The notes under the pieces were generated by a model that did not search any database, was not told the DNA's origin, and worked only from the letters and a program-made list of their open reading frames with translations. The position numbers were made by a program, and so were the translations under genes. A stretch of 64,000 bases of DNA, from the NCBI RefSeq assembly GCF_029688865.1, contig NZ_JARUKV010000009.1, positions 1 to 64,000 of the forward strand. The letters are read 5' to 3'. This DNA comes from Natronococcus sp. A-GB7. Its GTDB lineage: Archaea > Halobacteriota > Halobacteria > Halobacteriales > Natrialbaceae. This document shows positions 8,102 through 17,522 of this stretch, one piece after another; position 1 is the first letter of the stretch, and the number at the start of each line of letters is the position of its first letter.

Positions 8102-9511
8102 ATGAGTGACGCAGCGCTCGATGTCGTCGAGTTCGTGCTCACGACGAGCGTGTATTCGGACGACAGGACGCTGGACGAGAACGATCTCCCGCCGTCGTAC
8201 CGCCGTGTCTTCTGGACGGGCGGGAGCGACGACAGCGAGGACGACGACGATGGCGGTCGAACCCGAGGCGGGATCACCCGTCCGCTGTCCGCGACCAACA
8301 CTACCATACGACAGGCGACGGGTGTCGACCGACCCTGGGAGGCCGTCTCGGGGCTGATGTTCACCGATCGCGACGAGTTCTCCGGAACGATCACGTTCAC
8401 CGAGGAGGGGATGGCCGAACAGTGGTACCTCGATCGGGCCGACGACGAACGGCTGCTCGAGAACCCGACGCTTTCGAAACACTTCGCGGAACACGAGGAG
8501 TACGACGTCGGCGTCAGCCACGAGGACGCACGCGAGCGCAACCGGCCGATTCAGGCCGACCGGGTCTGGATCGACGGCCTGCTCGAGGAGTACTTCGATG
8601 AGGAGGAAGACGAGGAGATGCTCGACCTCGTCGACGTCCGCGCCCCCGAGGAGGTCGACGTTACGCTCGACGACCTCGTGCTGACTGCGGGCCAGGAGGC
8701 CGAGATCGACAAGATCGCGAAAGCGATCGAACATCGGGACTACCTCGCGGAGATCGGCCTGCGCGAGATCGGGAAACTGCTGTTCGTCGGGCCGCCGGGC
8801 ACCGGGAAGACCTCCACCGCACAGGCGCTGGCCCAGGACATGGACCTGCCGTTCGTCGAGGTCAAGCTCTCGATGATCACGAGCCAGTACCTCGGCGAGA
8901 CGGCCAAGAACGTCGACAAGACCTTCGAGGTAGCCAAGCGACTCTCGCCGTGTATCCTCTTTATCGACGAGTTCGACTTCGTCGCCAAGACGCGGCGCAG
9001 CGACGAACACGCCGCCCTGAAGCGCGCTGTGAATACGCTGCTCAAGAGCATCGACAACATCTCGCTGATCCAGGACGACGTGCTCCTGATCGGGGCGACG
9101 AACCACCCCGACCAGCTCGACGCCGCGGCCTGGCGGCGCTTCGACGAGATCGTCAACTTCCCCAAACCCGACTACAACATGCGGGCCGACATCCTCCGGG
9201 TCATCACCCGACAGATGCGGATCGACGAGTTCGACCCCGAACTCATCGCCGACGCCACCGAGGGGATGACCGGCAGCGACCTCCGGATGGTGCTCCGGGA
9301 GGCCGTCCTCGAGGCGCTGACCGAGGATCGCACCATGCTCACTCAGGAGGATCTGCTCAACGCCGTCGAGGAGTTCGAGGAGCGGGACAACCTGAAGAAC
9401 ATGGACATGATCGACGGCGACCACGACGCGCTCGTCGCGGGCGGCGACGTCGGCGACAGCGGCGACGGTCACAGTCACGATCACGACCACGACCACGATC
9501 ACGACCACTGA
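8102..9511 (+). CDS. AAA-family ATPase with His/Asp-repeat tail
   Basis: The ATG at 8102 gives a 469-residue protein. The N-terminal 190 residues form a variable domain with an acidic, Gly-rich patch near 41-58. A single AAA module follows: Walker A GPPGTGKT (230-237), Walker B ILFIDE (285-290), a sensor-like GATNHPDQLD and an alpha-helical lid ending near residue 440. The C-terminus is an unusual run of alternating His and Asp (GHSHDHDHDHDHDH). Family members are hexameric remodelling ATPases; no protease or DNA-binding partner is encoded next to it. A further start at 8027 is possible, but the A/T-rich box and protein-like sequence begin at 8102. Confidence 0.85.
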   Translation: MSDAALDVVEFVLTTSVYSDDRTLDENDLPPSYRRVFWTGGSDDSEDDDDGGRTRGGITRPLSATNTTIRQATGVDRPWEAVSGLMFTDRDEFSGTITFTEEGMAEQWYLDRADDERLLENPTLSKHFAEHEEYDVGVSHEDARERNRPIQADRVWIDGLLEEYFDEEEDEEMLDLVDVRAPEEVDVTLDDLVLTAGQEAEIDKIAKAIEHRDYLAEIGLREIGKLLFVGPPGTGKTSTAQALAQDMDLPFVEVKLSMITSQYLGETAKNVDKTFEVAKRLSPCILFIDEFDFVAKTRRSDEHAALKRAVNTLLKSIDNISLIQDDVLLIGATNHPDQLDAAAWRRFDEIVNFPKPDYNMRADILRVITRQMRIDEFDPELIADATEGMTGSDLRMVLREAVLEALTEDRTMLTQEDLLNAVEEFEERDNLKNMDMIDGDHDALVAGGDVGDSGDGHSHDHDHDHDHDH

Positions 9512-9581
9512 CGACGTCGGTCGGACCCGTCACCGGTATCGAGAGCGCAACGACCAACTATTCGGGTTCCGTCGACCCGGT

Positions 9582-10373
9582 ATGTACGATTTCCACGCCC
9601 ACACGAACTACTCCGACGGCTCCTTTCTGCCGGGGATGGTGCGGGCCGCCGAGGAGGCGGGGCTCGAGGGGATCGGGCTGACCGACCACTGCTCGATCAG
9701 CGCACGCGACGGAGCCAACGCCACCCGCAACCGCTACGGGTTCAACCTCGATCTCACCTACGAGCGACGCCGCGACGCGATCGAGCAGGTCCGCGAGCGT
9801 ACCGGGATCGACGTCTACGACGCCGTCGAGATGGACTACGACCCCCGGGACGAGGCCGAGATCGAGAGCTTCCTCGAGGAGGCGGAGTTCCAGTACGCGA
9901 TCGGCAGCGTCCACGCCATCGAGGGCGAGAACGTCCAGGTGGCCTCGAACTTCGAGGGGCTCTCCGAATCCGACCGGGACACTGTCGTCGACGACTACAT
10001 CGATCGGCTGGTCGCGCTGATCGACTCGGAGCTGTTCGACGTCGCGGCTCACCTCGACCTGATCGAGCGTACGCCACCGTTACAGGGACGGACGACGACC
10101 GACCACTACGAGCGGGTCGCGAGGGCCTTCGACGACTCGCGGACGGTCCCCGAGATCAACGCCGGCCGGGCGACCCGCGAGGAGTCGATCGTCCACCCAT
10201 CCGAGGAGTTCCTCGAGGCCCTCCAGACGTACGACGTCTCGGTAACACTCGGCACCGACGCCCACGCACCAAAGGAGGTCCGCGAGCGGACGACCTTCCT
10301 CGAGAAGTATCTCACCGAGCGCGACCTCGAACCGGTGAGCCCGCCGAGCCTGGAGTCACACACGCGGGAATGA
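9582..10373 (+). CDS. PHP-domain metal-dependent phosphatase/hydrolase
   Basis: A 263-residue protein beginning MYDFHAHTNYSDGS, the first PHP motif (His5, His7). Further metal ligands are seen in GLTDHCSIS, the AVEMDYDP segment, IGSVHAIEG, HLDLIE and the C-terminal LGTDAHAP. The PHP family includes histidinol-phosphatases (HisK/HisJ type), and the organisation matches this trimetal phosphoesterase class. Histidinol phosphate is a reasonable but unproven substrate. A T/A-rich box (CAACTATTC, about 9555) lies one promoter distance upstream, consistent with a leaderless mRNA. Confidence 0.85.
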   Translation: MYDFHAHTNYSDGSFLPGMVRAAEEAGLEGIGLTDHCSISARDGANATRNRYGFNLDLTYERRRDAIEQVRERTGIDVYDAVEMDYDPRDEAEIESFLEEAEFQYAIGSVHAIEGENVQVASNFEGLSESDRDTVVDDYIDRLVALIDSELFDVAAHLDLIERTPPLQGRTTTDHYERVARAFDDSRTVPEINAGRATREESIVHPSEEFLEALQTYDVSVTLGTDAHAPKEVRERTTFLEKYLTERDLEPVSPPSLESHTRE

Positions 10374-10394
10374 CGGTCTCCCTGCGACCGCCGT

Positions 10395-10436
10395 GCTGAC
10401 TTCCTCCCACGGCTGAGGTCGTTGGCTTCCTCCTTG
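10395..10436 (+). mobile_element. Possible relic of an IS200/IS605 (IS1341-type) element end
   Basis: The stretch GCTGACTTCCTCCCACGGC, continuing through a T-G-A-G loop into GTCGTTGG and CTTCCTCCTTG, resembles the subterminal hairpin at the end of haloarchaeal IS200/IS605-family elements. The stem is imperfect (one mismatch and one G-T pair), and no transposase gene is adjacent, so at most it is a decayed end. The recognition is from memory of such ends. Confidence 0.35.
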
Positions 10437-10509
10437 AACCACTGTAACCGACCGCGACGCACGGTCCTGTCGACACCACGTTTTTCCGCGCTCCGTCCGA
10501 CGGTTCGGT

Positions 10510-10932
10510 ATGACCACCGATCGGAACGTGTTCGGCACCGAACTCGAGCCCTGCAGCACCGACCCGATGACCGGCTTTCTGCGGGATGGCTGCTGTCGAC
10601 GCGTCGAGGGCGACCGGGGCCGTCACGAACTCTGTGCCGTCCTCACCGAGGAGTTCTTACAGTTCAGCAAGGCCCGCGGCAACGACCTCACGACGCCTCG
10701 GCCCGAACTCGAGTTCCCCGGGCTCGAGCCCGGCGACCGCTGGTGTCTCTGCCTGGGGCGCTGGCTCGAGGCCGAGGAGGAAGGCTGTGCGCCCCCAGTG
10801 GTACTCGAGTCAACCCACGAAGCCGTCCTCCGGGACGTCGAGCCGGATCTGCTCCGCGAACACGAGTACGACCCGCGGGACGACGATCCGTCGGGCTCGA
10901 GTTCCGATTCGGTCTCGGGCTCGGCGAACTGA
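10510..10932 (+). CDS. DUF2237 family protein
   Basis: A 140-residue protein starting MTTDRNVFGTELEPCSTDPMTG with the hallmark DUF2237 pattern: RDGCCRRVEGDRGRHELCAVLTEEFLQFSKARGNDL, then PGDRWCLCLGRWLEA and APPVVLESTHEAVL. The family is widespread and uncharacterised; several Cys residues are conserved. The last 25 residues form a Ser/Asp-rich tail that is not part of the domain. A T-rich box (CGTTTTTCC) sits about 27 nt upstream of the ATG. Confidence 0.88.
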   Translation: MTTDRNVFGTELEPCSTDPMTGFLRDGCCRRVEGDRGRHELCAVLTEEFLQFSKARGNDLTTPRPELEFPGLEPGDRWCLCLGRWLEAEEEGCAPPVVLESTHEAVLRDVEPDLLREHEYDPRDDDPSGSSSDSVSGSAN

Positions 10933-11280
10933 TCGGGGACACGGTCTACCAGCTTCTTGTTTTCGATAGGGATCTCGTTCCAGGAACCCGTTACGTATAG
11001 GCTAAGGCGGTATCGCTGCGGGCGGAGTGCAAGCGTAGCACCCGCGAGCGACCATCGGGAGCGAGCGGCCTTTTTAGCGTAGATTTTTGCGCCGAGCGGT
11101 TCCGAGCGCAGCGAGGAATCCCGAGGCGGAAAAAGGTACGTGGGCACCTGTACGTAGCAAATTCGCACGATACAGAAATCACACCCAACAACTGGTAATG
11201 CCGGATCGACCACTCCCTCGACGTCGACTCCCCCCGTGTCGACCACTACCGATTAGTACAACGGAGCGATAGCCACACCT
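10933..11280. other. 348-bp spacer between DUF2237 gene and thiDN
   Basis: No gene is supported here. The region contains simple-sequence stretches built from GAGCG/GCGAG words (about 11035-11125), broken by two T-runs (CCTTTTTAGCG and GATTTTTGCG). These words can pair with each other and resemble the low-complexity spacers found after many haloarchaeal genes. A TATA-like GATTAGTAC near 11250-11258 probably serves thiDN. I see no riboswitch-like element. Confidence 0.5.
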
Positions 11281-12585
11281 ATGAGAACGCCAGCACCCGA
11301 TTCCCGTCCCGTGGCACTGACTATCGCGGGCAGCGACTCCGGCGGTGGCGCCGGGATTCAGGCCGATCTCGCGACGATGACTGCCCACGGCGTCTTCGGG
11401 ACGTCGGCGATCACCGCGGTCACCGCCCAGCACACCCGCGGCGTCGAATCGTCGTTCGTGCTCCCGCTCGAGGAAGTCGAGGCCCAGCTCGACGCGGTCA
11501 CCGGCGACTTCGCGGTCGGCGCCGCGAAAACGGGCATGCTCGCGACCACCGAAATCGTCCGGCTGGTCGCCGACCGGGCACCCGAGTTCGAGTTCCCGCT
11601 GGTCGTCGACCCCGTGATGGTCGCGACCTCGGGCGATCGGCTGCTCGAGCCCGAGGCCGAGCAGGCCTACGAGGACCTGCTCGGCGAGGCGGCGCTCGCG
11701 ACCCCGAACGCCGACGAGGCCGAAGTGCTGACTGGTATCGAGGTCGTCGACGCCGCCAGCGCTCGCGAGGCCGGCGAAGCGATCCTCGAGACCGGCGTCG
11801 ACGCCGTTCTCGTGAAGGGTGGTCACGTCCCCGGCGAGACGGTTCGGGACCGCCTCGTCACCGAAGAGGGGGTCAGGACGTTCGAACACCCGCGGATCGG
11901 CACCGAGGCGACCCACGGCTCGGGCTGCACGCTGGCCGCGGCGATCGCCGCACGGCTGTCGAAGGGCGAGTCCCTCGAGCCGGCCGTCGAGGGTGCGACC
12001 GACTTCCTCGCCCGTGCAGTCCGGTACTACTACGACGTCGGCGAGGGCCACGGCGCGGTCAACCACGCCGTCGATCTGCGGAACGCGGCCGCCCGCGAGC
12101 CGACCGCCGAGGCAGTTCAGGAAGTCGTCGATCGATTCGTCGATCGCGACGTCTCGGGGCTCGTCCCCGAGGTCGGGATGAACGTCGTCGGCGCGACCCC
12201 CTACGCGGAGTCGGTCGCCGAGACGGCCGCCGTCGAGGGCCGGATCGCGCGCACGCTCGAGGGCGTCAAGCCGAACCGCGGGGTTCGCTTCGGCGCCTCG
12301 AGCCACCTCGCCGCGTTCCTGCTCGCAGCCCGCGAATCCGCGCCGGAGCTCCGGTTCGCCGTCAACTGTCGGTTCGACGGGGGGATCGAGGACGCGCTCG
12401 AGGAACTGGGCTGGCTCGTCGTCGAGAACGGTTCGGACGAGGACGTCTTCGCCGACCGCGAGACGTCGCCGGACGCGGTGGTCGACCCCGCCGACGTCGG
12501 GCAGGAGGCGACGGTGAAGCTCGTCGCCGAGGACGCCGAGGTGCTAACCGAGCGAACGCTCGAGCTGCGCGATCGCCTCGAGTGA
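11281..12585 (+). CDS. thiDN: Bifunctional HMP/HMP-P kinase and thiamine-phosphate synthase (ThiD-ThiN fusion)
   Basis: A 434-residue two-domain enzyme. Residues 1 to about 265 are a ribokinase-fold HMP(-phosphate) kinase ThiD: TIAGSDSGGGAGIQADL near 14-30, PVMVATSGDRLL, TPNADEAEVLTG, LVKGGH and the anion-hole GTEATHGSGCTLAAA with its catalytic Cys. Residues from about 275 to 434 match ThiN, the archaeal thiamine-phosphate synthase that replaces ThiE (VGMNVVGATPYAES, KPNRGVRFGASSHLA, FAVNCRFDGGI). Together they phosphorylate hydroxymethylpyrimidine and couple it to the thiazole phosphate. A leaderless start is likely (TATA-like box near 11254). Confidence 0.93.
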   Translation: MRTPAPDSRPVALTIAGSDSGGGAGIQADLATMTAHGVFGTSAITAVTAQHTRGVESSFVLPLEEVEAQLDAVTGDFAVGAAKTGMLATTEIVRLVADRAPEFEFPLVVDPVMVATSGDRLLEPEAEQAYEDLLGEAALATPNADEAEVLTGIEVVDAASAREAGEAILETGVDAVLVKGGHVPGETVRDRLVTEEGVRTFEHPRIGTEATHGSGCTLAAAIAARLSKGESLEPAVEGATDFLARAVRYYYDVGEGHGAVNHAVDLRNAAAREPTAEAVQEVVDRFVDRDVSGLVPEVGMNVVGATPYAESVAETAAVEGRIARTLEGVKPNRGVRFGASSHLAAFLLAARESAPELRFAVNCRFDGGIEDALEELGWLVVENGSDEDVFADRETSPDAVVDPADVGQEATVKLVAEDAEVLTERTLELRDRLE

Positions 12586-12597
12586 GTCGCCGCCAGG

Positions 12598-13794
12598 TCA
12601 GTCACTTCCCTCGGCGGGGGTCAGCGCGTGGAGATCGCCGCTGCCGAAGGGACCGCCGAACGAGACCGCATAGAGGGTCTCGCCGACGGCGGCCATCCGC
12701 CCATCGGTTCGCAGTTCCGTGTCGTGCCACCGGACCGTGCCGTCGGGCTCGACCGCGAACAGTCCCTCGTTCGGCGTCCCGAAGTAGACGCCGTCGGCGA
12801 CGGCGACTGGCTGGTCGCTGTAGAAGTCCGTCTCGAGCGTCCACAGCGACTCGCCCGACTCGAGGTCGAGACAGACCGTTCGCGACCGGGTCTCCCTCGG
12901 TAGGTAGACCCGACCGTGCCCGACGGCCGGCTGCGTGGTGCCCGTCGTGCCGCGGTCGTGGCTCCAGACCGTCGTCCCGTCCACGCGGTCGAGCGCTGTG
13001 AGTCGACCGTCCCTCGAGCTAGCCAGGACGAACTCGTCCGTGACGACGGGGGGTTCGAAGCAGTCGGTGACGTCCTCGCGGCTCCAGACGACCTCGCCGT
13101 CGGCGACCGCGGCCGCACCGCCGTCGTCGCTCGTGCTCGTCATGTACACGGTTCCGTCGGCGACCGCCAGCGCCCGCGGATTCGGCGGATCGGCTTCCCA
13201 CGCCGTCGCGCCGGTTTCGGGATCGAGCGCAACGATACCCGACCCGCCCAGCGCGTAGAGATAGTCTTCGGTCAGGACGGGCGATCCCCAGCGGACGAAC
13301 GCGTCGGTCGTCCACAGCTCCTCGCCGTCGGCGGCGTCGAGCGCGTACGTCCCGTTGTCCGAGGTGACGTAGGCGACGTCCTCCGCGAGCGACGGGACCG
13401 AGCGGACCCCCGCTGCGGTGTCGGCCTCGTACGCCCAGCGACGTCGTCCCGTCGTCGCGTAGCAGACGACGTCGCCCCCGGAGCCGAAGTAACAGCGGTC
13501 GCCGGCGACCGCGACGCCGCCGCCCAGCGAGGTCTCGATCCCCGACCCCTCGCCGGTGATCGCCGTCGCGTCCGGGGGTACCTCGAGCAGTTCGGCATCG
13601 GGGTTGTACCCCGTGTTCTCGGCGTCGAACCCCTCACTCGGCCAGGCGTTCGTCCCGTCTGTCAGCGGGGTGGGATCGCGGCCGTCGATCGAGCCCGGAT
13701 CCGAGAATCGGTCCTCGAGCGAGGCCGCACAGCCGGCCAGCGCTGCTGTGAACGTGGTGCCGAGGGCCGAACGGAGAAGTCGACGGCGATCCAT
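12598..13794 (-). CDS. PQQ-type beta-propeller Tat lipoprotein
   Basis: The ATG at 13794 yields a 398-residue precursor with a Tat motif (DRRRLLRSALG) and a lipobox ending at Cys22 (LAGC), so it is exported folded and anchored to the outer face of the membrane. The remainder is a series of beta-propeller blades of the PQQ-like (YVTN/quinoprotein) type. Repeated A-x-D-x-x-[TG]-G-x-x-x-W units appear as YALDAADGEELWTT, VALDPETGATAWEA, TALDRVDGTTVWSH and CLDLESGESLWTLE. No PQQ-binding catalytic residues are apparent, so a binding or scaffold role is more likely than dehydrogenase activity. It is transcribed divergently from the OB-fold gene at 13902. Confidence 0.85.
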   Translation of the reverse strand: MDRRRLLRSALGTTFTAALAGCAASLEDRFSDPGSIDGRDPTPLTDGTNAWPSEGFDAENTGYNPDAELLEVPPDATAITGEGSGIETSLGGGVAVAGDRCYFGSGGDVVCYATTGRRRWAYEADTAAGVRSVPSLAEDVAYVTSDNGTYALDAADGEELWTTDAFVRWGSPVLTEDYLYALGGSGIVALDPETGATAWEADPPNPRALAVADGTVYMTSTSDDGGAAAVADGEVVWSREDVTDCFEPPVVTDEFVLASSRDGRLTALDRVDGTTVWSHDRGTTGTTQPAVGHGRVYLPRETRSRTVCLDLESGESLWTLETDFYSDQPVAVADGVYFGTPNEGLFAVEPDGTVRWHDTELRTDGRMAAVGETLYAVSFGGPFGSGDLHALTPAEGSD

Positions 13795-13901
13795 ACGTCC
13801 CCATTCGTAGCAACGATATTGAACGTTCGGACCACCAACAGCTCGTCGGCAGATTCTGCTGTCGGCCCTAGAACTATGCGATCGCGAGTCGCCGTCGGGG
13901 T

Positions 13902-14237
13902 ATGGTCGAGAATCCGTTCGACGTCGAGATCCGCGTCGGCGAAGTCCTCGAGGCCGAGTCGTTCCCCGAGGCGAACAAGCCGAAGATGACCAAGCTGTGG
14001 ATCGACCTCGGCGACGAGGGCGGCGAGATCCAGTCCGCCGCACAGCTCGATCACCACTACGACCCAGACGAGCTCGAGGGACGACGGGTGCTGTGTGCGA
14101 CGAACCTGGGCTCCGTTCGGATCGCGGGGTTCAAATCGGAGGCGCTGACGGTCGGCGTCCCGGACGAGGAGGGGTATCCGATCCTCGTCGAGCCCGATCG
14201 GGAGAGAGCGGTCCCGATCGGCGGGCTGCTGTTCTGA
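13902..14237 (+). CDS. tRNA-binding OB-fold protein (CsaA / MetRS C-terminal domain type)
   Basis: A 111-residue stand-alone tRNA-binding domain. The EMAP-II-like OB-fold pattern is visible: FDVEIRVGEVLEAESFPEANKPKMTKLWIDLG, QSAAQL, LEGRRVLCATNL, RIAGFKSEALTVGV and the terminal VPIGGLLF. Homologues are fused to methionyl-tRNA synthetase or act as the chaperone-like CsaA. On its own the protein probably binds tRNA in trans. A TATA-like box (GAACTATGC, about 13875) 27 nt upstream indicates a leaderless transcript. Confidence 0.88.
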   Translation: MVENPFDVEIRVGEVLEAESFPEANKPKMTKLWIDLGDEGGEIQSAAQLDHHYDPDELEGRRVLCATNLGSVRIAGFKSEALTVGVPDEEGYPILVEPDRERAVPIGGLLF

Positions 14238-14309
14238 ACGCACGAGCGGATCGAAGCGGTTGCGATCGCTCGCGGCAGAAATATACGTCCCGCTAAAATA
14301 TCGACGTTC

Positions 14310-15725
14310 ATGGACGAGCCGTCGCACGAAGGAACCAACATCGAAGGCGAGTCCCCGCGGGTCGAGCAGACCGTCGAGACGGAGGAGGTGACGATCACGG
14401 ACGACGCCGAACTCGAGCGAACGCTCGGGCTCTCCGGCGGGTTGGCGATCGGTATCGGGACGATGATCGGTGCCGGTATCTTCGTCTTTCCCGGACTGGC
14501 TGCCGGGCAGGCCGGCCCCGCTGCGGCGGCCTCGTTCGCCATCGGAGCCGTCGTCGCCCTGCTGGTCGCGCTGCCGGCCTCGGAGCTCGCGACGGCGATG
14601 CCCAAAAGCGGGGGCGGCTACTACTTCATCTCGCGGGGACTCGGCACCCTCGCCGGAGCGGTCGTCGGCCTCTCGCTGTGGTTCGGGCTGGTGTTCGCGA
14701 CGGCGTTTTACCTCGTCGGCTTCGGCTACTACGCCGTCGATACGCTCGCCGAACTCGGCGTCGCCGTCGGCGAGGGACTCGTCATCCCGCTTGCGCTGTT
14801 GTTCGGCGCAGCGTTCACCGTCCTGAACGTCACCGGGACCGAGAACGCGGCAAAGCTCCAGAACGGGATCGTCGCGCTGCTGCTGTCGATCCTCGTCGTG
14901 TTTCTGGGCTACGGCGGGCTCGACGCGGCGGGACTCGTCGGCGAGCCGACCGCGCCCGAGCAGTTCGCCCCCTTCGGGGCCGTCCCTGTAATGACGACGG
15001 CGGCGCTCGTGTTCACCTCCTACCTCGGCTTCGCGCAGGTGGCGACCGTCGCCGGGGAGATGAAAGACCCCGGGCGAAACCTGCCGCTGGCGATGGTCGG
15101 CTCGGTGCTGATCGTTGGCGTGCTGTACGTGGCGACGATCTTCGTCGCGACGAGCGCGTTCGGAAGCGAGCAGCTCGCGGGGTTCGGCGAGACCGCGATG
15201 GTCGAAGTCGGGCGCCACTACCTCGGTGCAGTCGGCGCGTTCGCGATCGTCTTCGGCGGTCTGCTCGCGACGATGTCGAGTGCCAACGCGTCGGTACTGA
15301 GCACGTCGCGGGCCATCTACGCCGTTTCCAAGGACGCTCTACTACCACGGGGCGCGAGCCGGATCAACCTCCGGTACGGGACCCCTCACGTCGCGCTGGG
15401 GATGGCCGGCGGGCCGATCCTGGTCCTGACCGCGACCGGACGGGTCGAACTGCTCGCCGAGGTCGCCTCGTTCCTGCATCTCATCATGTACGGGCTGATC
15501 TGCGTCGCGCTGATCGCGCTGCGACGAGACGAGCCCGAGTGGTACGATCCCGACTTCCGGGTGCCGGGCTATCCCATCGTTCCGGCGATCGGGGCGGTCG
15601 CCAGCTTCGCGCTGATCGGGTTCATGCAGCCCACCTCGCAGCTCGTCGGCGTCGGAATCATGATCGCGACGGCCGGATGGTACTTCTACTACGCTCGCGA
15701 CGTCGACCTGAAAGGTGCACTATGA
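14310..15725 (+). CDS. APC-superfamily amino acid permease
   Basis: A 471-residue integral membrane protein with about 12 hydrophobic segments after a 40-residue acidic N-terminal tail. The first helix carries the APC signature [21 protein letters not shown]; later landmarks include [15 protein letters not shown] and [20 protein letters not shown]. These transporters import amino acids or amines by proton or sodium symport, or exchange them. Specificity is not evident. Its stop overlaps the start of the following UspA gene (ATGA), so translation is coupled, as seen for many haloarchaeal permease-UspA pairs. A TATA-like box (AAATATACG, about 14283) suggests a leaderless start. Confidence 0.9.
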   Translation: MDEPSHEGTNIEGESPRVEQTVETEEVTITDDAELERTLGLSGGLAIGIGTMIGAGIFVFPGLAAGQAGPAAAASFAIGAVVALLVALPASELATAMPKSGGGYYFISRGLGTLAGAVVGLSLWFGLVFATAFYLVGFGYYAVDTLAELGVAVGEGLVIPLALLFGAAFTVLNVTGTENAAKLQNGIVALLLSILVVFLGYGGLDAAGLVGEPTAPEQFAPFGAVPVMTTAALVFTSYLGFAQVATVAGEMKDPGRNLPLAMVGSVLIVGVLYVATIFVATSAFGSEQLAGFGETAMVEVGRHYLGAVGAFAIVFGGLLATMSSANASVLSTSRAIYAVSKDALLPRGASRINLRYGTPHVALGMAGGPILVLTATGRVELLAEVASFLHLIMYGLICVALIALRRDEPEWYDPDFRVPGYPIVPAIGAVASFALIGFMQPTSQLVGVGIMIATAGWYFYYARDVDLKGAL

Positions 15726-16468
15726 CACGCATACTCGTTCCACTGGCGGTACTGGAGGGCGAATCGGTCTCGGCCGGGCTGACGGCGCTGCTCGAGCCGA
15801 TGTACGTCACCGTACTCGGCTATCACGTCCTGCCCGAGCAGACGCCGCCCGACCAGGCCCGCGACCAGTACGGCGAGCGTGCCACCGACGCGCTCGAGGA
15901 TCTCGCGACGGAGTTCGGGGCGGCCGAGGGGACCGCCGACTACCGCCTCGTCTTCACCCACGACCGGGAGCAGACGTTCGATCGGATCGCCGCGGAAACG
16001 AGATCGGAAGTCTACGCGATTCCGGGCGCAACCGGCCCGATCGACCGACTGCTCGTGGCGCTCACCGGCGACGTCGCCGTCGAGCGGATCGTCTCGTTCG
16101 TCGGGGAACTGGTCGGCGACCGGGAGATCGGCGTCACGCTCTTTCTGGCGACCGACGACGAGCCCGCGGGCCGAGAACTGCTCGAGACGGCCGCCGTCCC
16201 CCTCGCCGCTCGCGGCATCGATGTGGGTACCGAACTCGCCGCCGACCGACCGCCGCTCGAGGCGCTCGTCGACGCGGCGGTCGACCACGACGCCGTCGTG
16301 ATGGGGGAGCGAGCCCCGTCACTGCTGACGCTCGTCTTCGGTGAGGACGCCGAACGGGTCGCGGCCGAGTCGGTCGGCCCGGTCCTCGTCGTCCGGAACG
16401 TCGACGAAGTCGACGAGGATCCGGACCAGGACCCGGACGATCGAACGGCGAACACCGAGGAGTCGTAG
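15722..16468 (+). CDS. UspA-domain protein coupled to the amino acid permease
   Basis: The ATG (15722-15724) overlaps the permease stop TGA (15723-15725). The 248-residue protein begins [20 protein letters not shown] and contains the stretch [18 protein letters not shown], shared with the UspA protein at 17523-18329. The C-terminal half is Usp-like ([35 protein letters not shown]). Two degenerate Usp units may be present. By position it probably modulates the permease in response to energy or nucleotide status (inference). The last 20 residues are an acidic tail. Confidence 0.85.
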   Translation: MTRILVPLAVLEGESVSAGLTALLEPMYVTVLGYHVLPEQTPPDQARDQYGERATDALEDLATEFGAAEGTADYRLVFTHDREQTFDRIAAETRSEVYAIPGATGPIDRLLVALTGDVAVERIVSFVGELVGDREIGVTLFLATDDEPAGRELLETAAVPLAARGIDVGTELAADRPPLEALVDAAVDHDAVVMGERAPSLLTLVFGEDAERVAAESVGPVLVVRNVDEVDEDPDQDPDDRTANTEES

Positions 16469-16560
16469 CCGAGGACGCGCTCCAGCGGCCTACCACAGCC
16501 CGTTCCCGATGTCACCATGGCTCCATGCGAGCCTATGTGCTCTCGGTGCCGTTCTCCCCC

Positions 16561-17385
16561 ATGGCTCTCTCCGAAGAGACTGACGTTCGTCGAGTCGTGA
16601 AACTCGTCGGCGTCGTTGGGCTCGTGATCGCACTCGTGGTCGTCTTCCTGGCCGGCGTGGTCTTCACAGCGGCGACGGCGATGGCGTACAACTCCTACTC
16701 GAGCGAGTATCGGTACGACGCCAGCGTCACGACGGACCAGTCGGTCGACGAGCTAACGCTTCACCTCCCCGCTCCCGTCGGCGAGGACGGTGTCGTCGTC
16801 GACGAGTTTTCCGTCTTCAGCGACGGCGCGTCCGTCGACTCGTGGACGGTCGACGTGACCGAGACGGAACACGGGCCGATGCTCGAGGTCCACCTTTCGA
16901 GGGTGACGCTGGAGGACCGTCCGGCCGATCGACCGGCAGACGACGGCGTCCCGCCCGGACCGGGTGACCTCGAGGACGACGAGGCTGCCTTCCCGGAGCG
17001 GACGACGGGGACGATATCCGTACACACCGTCGTCGAATCGGACGATCCCGTCGAAACCCGATCTCCTCGCGGTTCCGAACCGGTCATCGCACCCGCCTAC
17101 AACCTGACGGAGGTCCCCTACACGGGCCACGACGGCTGGGCGGACCGGGCGGAAAGCTACGCGTTCGACAGCCGCGTCATGATCGACGGAATGGGTGCCG
17201 AGAACGCGTCGATCGATCTCGTCGTCGATCACACCGGCGAGAACAGCTGGTGGTCCGGCGGGTGGAGCCGAAACTACTACGAGGGGCGCGTTTCGGCGGT
17301 CGATCGATCCGTCGACGACGACTGGCAAACCGTCTCCGGCGAGTTCCACTCGGGGGAGGGCAGCTATCCCTGGTTCTTCCGGTGA
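16561..17385 (+). CDS. Single-pass membrane protein with acidic extracytoplasmic domain, unknown
   Basis: A 274-residue protein: an N-terminal cytoplasmic stub (MALSEETDVRRVVKL), one hydrophobic segment (about 17-40), then an acidic soluble domain of some 230 residues with few Lys, aromatic patches (ENSWWSGGWSRNYYEG) and an NLTEVPY sequon. The topology suggests the large domain lies outside the cell. I do not recognise a family. An upstream ATG at 16525 is possible, but MALSEE gives the more usual haloarchaeal N-terminus. It is convergent with the UspA gene ending at 17523. Confidence 0.65.
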   Translation: MALSEETDVRRVVKLVGVVGLVIALVVVFLAGVVFTAATAMAYNSYSSEYRYDASVTTDQSVDELTLHLPAPVGEDGVVVDEFSVFSDGASVDSWTVDVTETEHGPMLEVHLSRVTLEDRPADRPADDGVPPGPGDLEDDEAAFPERTTGTISVHTVVESDDPVETRSPRGSEPVIAPAYNLTEVPYTGHDGWADRAESYAFDSRVMIDGMGAENASIDLVVDHTGENSWWSGGWSRNYYEGRVSAVDRSVDDDWQTVSGEFHSGEGSYPWFFR

Positions 17386-17522
17386 ACCGGTCCGGAGTCG
17401 AGTCGGTCGAGAGGCCACACCGCTCGTGATTGAGGAAGACACCCACTTCCGAGCGACACGGCGCTCTCGGCCTGTTCCGCCCGTCGGCGCCTTCGTCCTG
17501 CCGACGCCGAGTTGAAAACGGG

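Noticed and set aside
11035-11125. TPP riboswitch upstream of thiDN
   Set aside because: The conserved CUGAGA and ACCUGA elements are not present; the sequence is low-complexity.
14678-16468. One long 596-codon frame spanning the permease and the UspA gene
   Set aside because: Its first two thirds are a shadow of the permease; only the part from 15722 is real.
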